Positions 55,765 through 64,000 of a stretch of DNA of 64,000 bases are shown here, one piece after another. Origin of the DNA: Pseudocercospora fijiensis CIRAD86 (lineage: Eukaryota > Ascomycota > Dothideomycetes > Mycosphaerellales > Mycosphaerellaceae). Made by a program: the position numbers and the translations under genes. The stretch lies in NCBI RefSeq assembly GCF_000340215.1, contig NW_006921533.1, positions 1,224,192 to 1,288,191 on the forward strand, read 5' to 3'. Under the pieces are notes generated by a model. The model was given only the letters and a program-made list of their open reading frames with translations. It made no database searches and was not told where the DNA came from. Each line of letters starts with the position of its first letter. Position 1 is the stretch's first letter.

Positions 55765-55841
55765 GAGGGTCGTAGAATATAGATAATTATATAGATCTAA
55801 TATAGATAATTGTATAGATCTAAAAAAAAAAAAAAGGTCGT

Positions 55842-56005
55842 AGCTAATAAGGGAATTAAACCCCCTATCTATAATATTACGTAAGGTAGGCTACTAAACT
55901 TTACCCTATATAGTGCGGTATATAGTTCGGTATTTCGCTAACTAGAGCTAGCTTCTAATACTAATAACTAGCGAGGGTATAACCTTTAGAACTACCTAAT
56001 TAGCT
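55842..56005 (-). repeat. Second tRNA-like element, more diverged
   Basis: It has the same terminal pair (AGCTAAT/ATTAGCT) and a similar start and end as the element at 55645-55764, including GTTCTA after position 13. The T arm is degraded (GGGGG, TTTAATT, CCCTT), consistent with RIP damage. The interior is longer and I could not fold a convincing anticodon arm. A 19-bp segment (55962-55980) is the reverse complement of 55682-55700 in the first element with one mismatch. It is probably a relic of the same family. Confidence 0.4.
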
Positions 56006-58299
56006 AGGAGACTCTATTTATATAGCGGCTATAAACGTCCCCGCTCGCTTAGCTCCGGTTACGTACTAGAATGCCGCTCCTATCGTACCGCGTCTTTCTT
56101 TGCTAGAGGAGTAGATATAGTATCGGCGCGCGATAAGGAGAGAGTAAAGAGTAAATAGAGGATTAGCGAAGATAAGGAGAGGAGAGGGTAAGATTTAAAA
56201 GAGAGACTCTCTTTTCGCTATTAGGATAGCGTAGATCGATACGTCTTACTAGTATATCGCGAAGACGACGTACGCGGTCGTCGCAATTTTCGTAGTAGTA
56301 GTAAATAGAGGGTTAGTCTATTACGGGAAAGGTAGTATAGTAGTAGAGAGGAAATAGAAAGAGTAGGAAAGGAGAGCGAAATATATAGCGAAATATAGGC
56401 GATAGTAAGAGTAAGACTATTTTTATTTCATTTCTACCGATTTAGGTACTACCGGATTCGCGGCATTCTATCGCGCTTCGTAAGATTACCGGCAGCGCTA
56501 TCTACGTATAGGTAGCCGCTACGTAAGATATAGTAGTCGTACGGTAGCGACGGTAAAGGTAGATATAGAGAAGGTACGGAGTATATCGCGTACGCGTACC
56601 TCCGACGCGATAGTATCGATTACTTTAGCTACGACTATACTAGGTTGCTAGAGTTGCACCGTCCGCTATCTTTATATAATTCCCGTATTAGCATCGAGAT
56701 CGCCTACTATATATACTAGACGTGCTTATCCGGATTACGCTTAATATCGTTGTTACTATAGGCGTTATTAACGTTTAGGTTTCTTTCGCGCAAGACGTCG
56801 TATAGGTGCTACGTAAAGGTTACCTAGCTCTAGTCGTTTACGACGAGTATATAGGAAGCGGGCTTATTAGGGTTATTCGGTAGAGTTAGCGTACCGTATA
56901 GGAGCAGATCTTGCTTAGTATAGAGGGTCTTACGGCCGACGTTGCCGTCGTACTAGATAGCGATAAGCTTAAGCTTTAGGTGTCTACCTATATCGCTAAC
57001 CTAGATAAGGTCGCGTATTTCGTAGGCAAATACGGCTCGCGCTATAGTATACGTAGCGCCTAGTAGAGGCTTTATATAGCCGACGTATATACTAGCGGTA
57101 GTTAGCGGCTAACGTCGGTAATGCAAACGTAGATTAGTATCCTTATAAGTAATCGATCTCCTCCGAGTTTCCTTCGCTAATAATCCGGCCGCTATATTCG
57201 TTACATGCCTCGAGTAGCTAAGCGTAGGTACCGCGTACGGTTAGGCCGCTATCCGCCTTAATAGGCTCGCTATTAGGGAACTCTATACTGTCTAGCACTC
57301 TAGAGAAGACCGGCTAGCGCCTTAGGTCGGTAGCGCGCGGCGTCTTAAGCGCGTTTATATCGATAATAGGCAGGTTCTAAGCGTTGCCTACGGTCGCTAT
57401 CTAGATTATATTAGCTATGTCTATACTAGTTAATACGCTAGACATACCTCGAAGGTGCTTAACGTTGCGTAAAGGGTAGATATACGAGTAATAGGTAGTA
57501 CTTAAGTCTAAATAAAGGTACAGGTATCGTATACTGCGGAAGGTATTTAAAGTAAGGTAGGTTAGAGTAGGTAGAAAACGCGACTAATATCGGCCGAAAT
57601 CTGAGTTACGCGGAAGCAGCCGAGCGTTACGCGATTACGTTATCGCGGCCTAAGGCCTCGAGCTTAACGGTTTATATAGTCGATATAAAAGACATAGCCG
57701 ACAGATATAAGGGCCGGGCACGACATATAAAAGGGCGATAGAGATAGTAGACATAAAGGCAGCTACGTTGTTAGAAACTATAAAGGAGCGAGCGATATCT
57801 AAGCTAAGATCTTTACTACCGCCTCCCTACTATATCGCAATTTACTAAATAGCCTACGTATTATTAACCCCCGATTAACTATTTAGTATACCGTTTAGGT
57901 AGACCTCGCGTAGTACTAACCTAGGTAGGCACATTGTGTCTACGTAACCGTTAAACTATAAACCTCGATAGATGCCTAAATTGTAATTATATATAATGTC
58001 GATTACGGCTTGCTTAGAGAACGGCTATATAGTCGAGCCGCGGATTTCCTCCTACGTCTCGTCTAACAGTTCCCCTATAGCTATAGTATCGGGGCGATAG
58101 CGATACTAAGGCCGTCCGGAGTAGCTATAGTTGCAAACTCTAAGCGGCCCGTATCGCCTACAATTAAAGTATTAACGGTATTAGTTGTTAAACTACGCCC
58201 GATCTACTATTATATAGAAGGCGCTACGCGTCTAGGGAGGTCGCACCTAGTTTAGTAGGGCTGTAATCTAGTTAAAGACGTCTCCTAGCGTCGGCGCGT

Positions 58300-58960
58300 T
58301 CGCTACGTCGATATCGATATCTTAGCTAATCGTACTATAGTAGCGATACAATTCGCCTTTGTATAGGAAAGGGGAGTGCTAGTAGAATAGCAAGCTAAGT
58401 ATAATGCGACGCGTGCTACTAGAGACGGCCGCCGGCTATAGGCGCTATAATTGTACGCTATCGGTATTATTTACCTATTTCGGGAGGTATAGAAAGTAGT
58501 TGCTACTCCCCTAAGCGTAGATAACGTTTAATATATAGAACTTAACGTTATAAGGGAGCACGTTATTCTATCGGATCCGTAATTATAGACGAGGATTCTC
58601 TATAGGCAGGGAGGCTAGTTCTTTTAGGTTTAGTCCGACGCGATAGAGGAACTATAGTAGCGGCGCGAAGTAGGTATCGTACCGCGTCGGGGTATGCTAT
58701 TTTAGATCTAGGAGGAGGTTATTAATTTTAATGCGGCCTTATACGACGATACGGAAGAGGTAATAGACGCGTTAGATAGCTACTAGTTCGGTCGGGAGGC
58801 GACGGAACAAGTCTTTTATACCGCGAGGATCGATATACTTAAATTCGTCGACTTCGGTCGGAGAGTAGAGTACGGCTAGTTCCTATAGAATAAGGGCAAC
58901 GAGCTTATAGGTAGCAAAGACGCGGTAGACCGCAGAGTCTAGGTATAATACTAAAGGCGG
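58300..58960 (-). pseudogene. RIP-degraded coding remnant of unknown family
   Basis: A minus-strand frame from about 58960 downwards reads as protein-like sequence for some 200 codons, with stops only at probable Gln/Trp positions (for example PRGIKDLFRRLP, followed by a Leu-rich helical part). I do not recognise the family. Its orientation is opposite to the Helitron, so it is probably a separate element or captured gene. Confidence 0.35.
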
Positions 58961-60169
58961 CAAGGGAAAAATAGTGTCTATTTATATAGCGTAGAAGTAG
59001 TCGAGGTGCTTAGAAAACTAGAAGAGGTACGGATTACTTAGACCTAGAAAACTAGGCGGGCGTACTTTGTCTCTTATTGCCGCCCTAAGCTAACTTTCGT
59101 ATATTTGCTTTTTTCTAATATTCCCTACCTTAGCTGTTTGTACCTTGTCTCTTAGTCTTACTATAGCTAGATATATCGTAATTAAATAGATATGCCCTAC
59201 GTAAAATATGTAGCGTTATAGTATTTTTGTAATATATCGCAAAATGTAGATTGCGAATAAGCCTATCGGGTCGGTTAGCGAAACTTTACCTATATTAATT
59301 AGCTATAGTAGAAATATCTAGTAACTATAGAGTTACAAATGTTAGGCGATATCGGCTACTACAATTCTGTAAGCCGTAGAGGAGCTATATTAAAGAGCCT
59401 AATATCGGCTACTACGGTCGTATATATCGAATATCCTAACATACCTTAGATTACTTTCTATCTAATTATAGCACCTAAACTCCGAACTCCTACGCGCAAG
59501 CGTGCTTTACTAACGCCTCCGACGATAGTCGTAAAGTAGAGTAAGCGTTCGAAGCGTAATACGCAGTCCTCTACCTCCCCTTCTCTATCGTTACTTACGT
59601 ATATATAGTATAGCAAAAGGTAGGAAGTTAAAGCATTTAGCGGTCCTATTAGCTATAACTAGACGCCTCTCTACTGTACTTACGCGCCCGAAACGGCTCC
59701 TACGCTCGATTAGGCGCTATAGGAGCGGAATATACTATCTACTATAGTAGCGGTCTAGGTCGTATAGCCGTCTACCGCGTCGTATACGTTAGCGTCGCCT
59801 ATAGTAGATAGCGCTCCTTTCGAAGATAATACTATAGGCGATAACGGTTTGACTCTTTTAACGTCGACCCTTAGCGCTACTCTAATATATAACAAACCCG
59901 GCGTAACCGCCGAGATCGCGGCGCGGCTAGATAGGAGTAATAAGGTCTACGCCGATACGTTAGACGAGGAATAGGGAGATTTCGACATATTCGATCCTAA
60001 CGACTTGCTAGGATTCTATCTAGTAGACAATCTCCCTTTTCCTTTAGTAGAGTCGATACGCGGTACTATCGAAATTAACCGCATCCCTATCGGCTAAGAG
60101 ACGTACGTAGACGCGGATACTACGAGAGATATAGATACCGCGCGAGAAGGAGTATCTAGTAAGTCTTTC

Positions 60170-63100
60170 GGGGTATACTAGTTACAGCTAGGTCTCGCGT
60201 TTACCGTCTCCCTATTCCTAGAAAATCTAGCTAAGTATAGGGAACTAGTAGACGCTACGTAGGAAGCTACCGCGATACTAGCTAGGTATATCTACGGCTC
60301 GAACTATATATAGGAAAAGAGGAGAGCTAGAAAGCGAGCAGTCGGTAGGCGGCTATAGCTAGAGCCGAAGAGGAACTTACCTAAAGCCTACGTACGCTAG
60401 CTAAAGTCGCTTAAAGTCTATTCTATTAGGGAGATAATTTATACCTATTCGAAGTATAACGCTAATTATTTTATCGACGAGCGTATATACCTAAGTAGTA
60501 AAGTAGCCCCGAAATTCAATTCGTACTACTCGAATAGTAGTATTACGCCTTTCGATAGCCCGATCCCTTCTAATAAAATAGAGCAGTTACTAATAGGGAC
60601 AGACGTTGCCGCCTGCGAATTCTAAAAGAATATATATAGGTATAACGGTGCGATAGCTTTTACGTCGTTTATAGTAGATACTAGCTCCCGCGTCGGTTCT
60701 AGCGTTTAGCCGGTAACAGTATATAGCGAAGCGTACTATTTAGGTAGCAATTTTTTCGGTAAAGACGGCGTCCCTCGCTATACGTAGCTATACTTCTACG
60801 ACTAAGATTATACCGCAGAAACTTACTATAAGTAGTACCCTAAGCTACGGATAGACACGCTTAGAAAACTTATCTAAGTAATTCGAAGGGAGAATGCGTT
60901 CTACTAGTAGTTTAAGTCGGTATACGAATTTTTTAAGCAAAGCGATAAGGCGTACGAGGTTAAATTTCGAGCGGCAACGATAGATATCGTATACGACGGG
61001 AAAACGTAGACGCGCGCATTCTACCGTCCTACGTCGATAGAGGTAGCCGCGCTATACCCGGACAAGGATATAGCGAGTATCGAGTAGGCGGCCGGCTTCG
61101 AGTTAGCCTAGCGGTTAATATATAAAAGGTTAGAGGGTAAGGCGCGTAATTTTACTATCGCGTCTTAGGGCGAGGATAGTAGTATAGGTAGGTTGTAGCG
61201 CGTAAATCGGTTCTATTCCGCCTACTTCCCGCTTTACTATATTTTACTCTAGGCGAAAGGTACGCCCGGTTACTTCTAAGAGTTAGGGCGCGGAGTTAGA
61301 CGTAGTAAAAGTATAACGCTACGTAATTACTAGAAGTTTATACTATATACGCGTCTAGCGGTATTTCCGACTATTTTCTATAGGCGGCGGCTCTTCTAGT
61401 AGCTAGCGGTCGACGCTTAGGCTACTATCGACCTAAATATAATCCTATAGTATCGTAAGAACTAAGCGACTATTCGCGCTGCCTTATATAATTAGGTATA
61501 AGACTTCTTCCTAACGCAAAACGCTAGCGATATTAGTCGGCGGATAGCGGGTAAGGTTGTAAATAGGCTTAACGAGAGGCGCGAGCCCGTAGGCAGGCGG
61601 CGTACGAATCCTAAGTCTAGGCAACTAGCGGAGGGCCTAGAAAGTCTTAGGTTCCCTCGGGTAATCCTACTATCGTCGTTCGTAAGTAGAGATCGGTAGA
61701 TATATAATTAGTATAAAGATTCGATAGCGCTAGTAGAGCATTTCGGGGTACTAATATACTTTATTACTATAACAGCGAATCCGGACTAGCTAGAGGTACA
61801 GAGTTGTCTGTTTACGAACTAGAGGGCATCCGATCGACCGGATATTATAGCGCGTATTTTCGCCCGCAAGGTAGCGTAGCTCCTTAATAATCTATCCGAA
61901 GGCAATATAATAGAGAAGTGTATTGCGCGCTACTAGAGGATAGAGTACTAGAAGCGCGGGTTGCCCTATATATATATACTAATTTAGATAGATAAGGATG
62001 TCGTAGGCGAGCCGGCCGCCTATATCGACAATTTCATTCTCGCCGAACTACTAGGTAAGGATATCGACCCGGATAGTTCGCTTAGGGAGTTAGTTAAAAA
62101 GTGCATAACCTACGGGCCCTATAATAGGCGGGAGTACGACTAGGGACGAGGAGCTATATAGTATAAGAAGGGGTTCCCGCGTAGCTTTAGCGACTATACT
62201 ACCCTACCCCTAGACAGCTTCGCTAAGTACCGGCGTCGCAATAATAAGAAGTGCTTTAAGAAACGTATAGGGAAGAAGTCGTATATATTCGATAACCGAT
62301 AGATCGTTCCCTATAATCTATATCTACTAAAGCGCTTCGGGTACTATATTAACGTCGAATAGGTATACTCGGTAGCGATCGTAAAGTATATTTACAAGTA
62401 TATCTTTAAAGCGGTCGAGCGTATATTAATATATATTAAGTATCTAGACGACGAAATAGAGGCGCACCTTAATATACGCTATATTAGTCCTAGTTAAGCG
62501 GTATACCGGATCTTCTCTTATAAGAAAGCGAATACGTTTCCCGCTATCGTACGACTTAATATACATTTGCCTAGCGAGGATCTAATATATTTCGATATAG
62601 ACGAAGAACTAGACGAGGTATACGATAGGGCGCGACGTCTACGGCGCTCGAAGTTAACGGCCTTCTTTAATTTGTGCTCCGATTCCGAATTCTATAAGCA
62701 GACGACGGATCTACTATACGTCGCTATCCCGCGATCGTTTACGTAGGATCTAAAGGCGTATACTTAGAAGCTAAGGAAGAAATAGCAGTCGATTAGCTAC
62801 CTACTTACGCTATCGCGAGCGTAGGGTAAACTACTATATTTACTAAAGCTCTTATAGGTAACGCGCGGCCTACGATCGTACGAGCATCTTCGTACCTATA
62901 ATAGTATCGTATACGAGACTTTCTAGTAAGCGGCTAAGGCATTAGGTAAGGTGCAACCCGAAGACTACTAGGACGTCGCATTTACGGAAGCCGCGTATAC
63001 TAGGACAGCGTCGATGCTCCGTTAGATATTTGTAGTCCTTATTACGTAGAACTAGCTAAGTAGTAATAAGTAGTTAAGGTTTTAGGAGCGTTATTAGGAT

Positions 63101-64000
63101 AAGTTTTGCAGCAACGTTTACTTAACGCTCCGTCGCTAGGAAGAGTTCGTAGCGGACGAGGATCGCTAGGAGAAAATCCGTAGCTTCGGGCTCTAAACGA
63201 TTATCGACTAGCTAAGGCGCGCCGGAGTAAACCTATAGGAACTTACCTTACTAATACTAGACGAATATTAGGAAGCGAAGTTTAGGGTTAATACGGCGAA
63301 GCGGCGCGAGTTAGACTATAACCGATTAGACTAGTTCGACCTATATACGTCTATATTAGAGGCTTTAAACCCCGGTTAGCGAAGGGCGTTCGTCGAGATT
63401 TAGGCTAGTATCGAGTAGAAGGTAGAGCGGTCGTTATTCCTTCGCTTCTTAAATAGGTTTAGCGGTACTAGGAAGACGTTTATATATAAGACCTTAGCTA
63501 CGGCGTTTCGCGCGGAAGGGAAGATTATGCTTTATATAGCTTCTACTAGGATTGTAGCCCTACTACTGCTAGGCGGTACGACGGCGTACTATCGCTTTAA
63601 GATCCCTATCGATAGTACCGAAAATTTACGGTCGATGCTAAAGAAAGGCACCTTCGAAGTAGATATAATTAAAGACGCCGCATTAATTATCTAGAACGAG
63701 GCGCTATTATAGCGGCGCTTCGACTTTATAGTCGTCTACTACCTCCTATACGATCTTAGAGGGATACTTAGGGAGAAAACGCCGCCGTAGTTCGGTAGTA
63801 TCCCGGTTATATTTAGTAGAGATTTCGCGTAGTATTTGCCCTTCGATATAACTTCTAAGGGCGACGAGGTCGCGGCGGTAGCGGCGGCTACGTAGCTATA
63901 TATTACCGCTACGCCGTTCTAGACGGACGTTAGGGTACTATAGTTAACGGAAAATATACGACTGCGAGCGGAGTCCGAAGCGTCGGTAGCGATAAAGTAC
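60170..64000 (+). mobile_element. Helitron, RIP-inactivated, truncated by window end
   Basis: A rolling-circle transposon. A Helitron_like_N block lies at about 61,655-61,985 (SFVSRDR ... YFITITANPD ... DRPDIIARIF ... KRGLP). The HUH motif is now Tyr-Ile-Tyr at 61967-61975. A PIF1-type helicase follows, with the Walker A region FSGTRKTFIYKT at about 63458-63490, then IASTRIVALLLLGG, a Walker B relic LII-stop-NEALL, and SRDFA. The frame is continuous from the Rep-like block to 64,000 with only stop substitutions and no indels that I could find. The N-terminal limit is unclear (coding-like sequence begins by about 60.2 kb or earlier), and the 3' hairpin/CTRR end lies outside the window. Confidence 0.88.

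Larger units (their letters stand above)
55560..64000. repeat. RIP-mutated repeat block, right edge of gene island
   Basis: It has the same footprint as the left block: TpA excess, CpA/TpG shortage, CpG retained, and TAG/TAA stops in otherwise coding-like frames. It contains two tRNA-like elements at its left edge, a minus-strand coding remnant near 58.3-58.96 kb, and a Helitron from about 60 kb to the end. Numerous short TA-rich words recur. Confidence 0.88.

Overview
The window is nuclear DNA of a filamentous ascomycete (Pezizomycotina). The class is probably Dothideomycetes, near Mycosphaerella-type fungi, but that placement is a judgement from gene content and style and was not tested. 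Supporting signs are short introns of about 50-100 bp with GTRNGT/YAG ends, a large Zn2Cys6 transcription factor, a fungal-type mitofusin, and two flanking repeat blocks with the footprint of repeat-induced point mutation (RIP).

Layout. Positions 1 to about 6.66 kb and about 55.56 to 64 kb are repeat DNA in which CpA/TpG is largely replaced by TpA while CpG is kept, so former Gln and Trp codons read as TAA/TAG. The right block contains a recognisable RIP-mutated Helitron (Rep-like domain and PIF1-type helicase) that runs off the window end. Between the blocks lies a gene island with 22 protein genes (20 well supported, 1 reasonable, 1 tentative).

Genes in order: VPS2 (ESCRT-III, -), FZO1 (mitofusin, +), a DUF676-like lipase/esterase (+), 6-phosphofructo-2-kinase/bisphosphatase with a changed phosphatase His (-), TOM40 (+), a 2-oxoglutarate/Fe(II) dioxygenase (+), a Zn2Cys6 regulator (-), a short-chain dehydrogenase (+), IBA57 (-), a J-domain/RRM splicing protein (-), DCP2 (+), a Pumilio-type protein (+), adenylate kinase (+), an unknown protein (+), mitochondrial ClpX (-), an unresolved coiled-coil gene (+), a secreted NTF2-like protein (-), an F-box protein (-), a Sec14-like lipid transfer protein (-), a homoserine-acetyltransferase-like hydrolase (-), a flavin-reductase-like protein (+) and an aminoglycoside-phosphotransferase-fold protein (-).

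Most of the island is housekeeping, with a mitochondrial theme (FZO1, TOM40, IBA57, ClpX, adenylate kinase) and two mRNA-fate genes side by side (DCP2 and the PUF protein). It is not a biosynthetic cluster. Intron-exon models were made by eye from ORFs, splice consensus and protein-family conservation, and their summed exon lengths are multiples of three.

The least ordinary signals are the RIP-killed Helitron with an unbroken frame, a pair of intron-bearing tRNA-like elements exactly at the right island edge, the His-to-Ala change in the bisphosphatase, a 9-bp minisatellite inside an inverted repeat, and a C-rich to G-rich switch along the coding strand of several genes. I did not find a convincing new multi-gene system.
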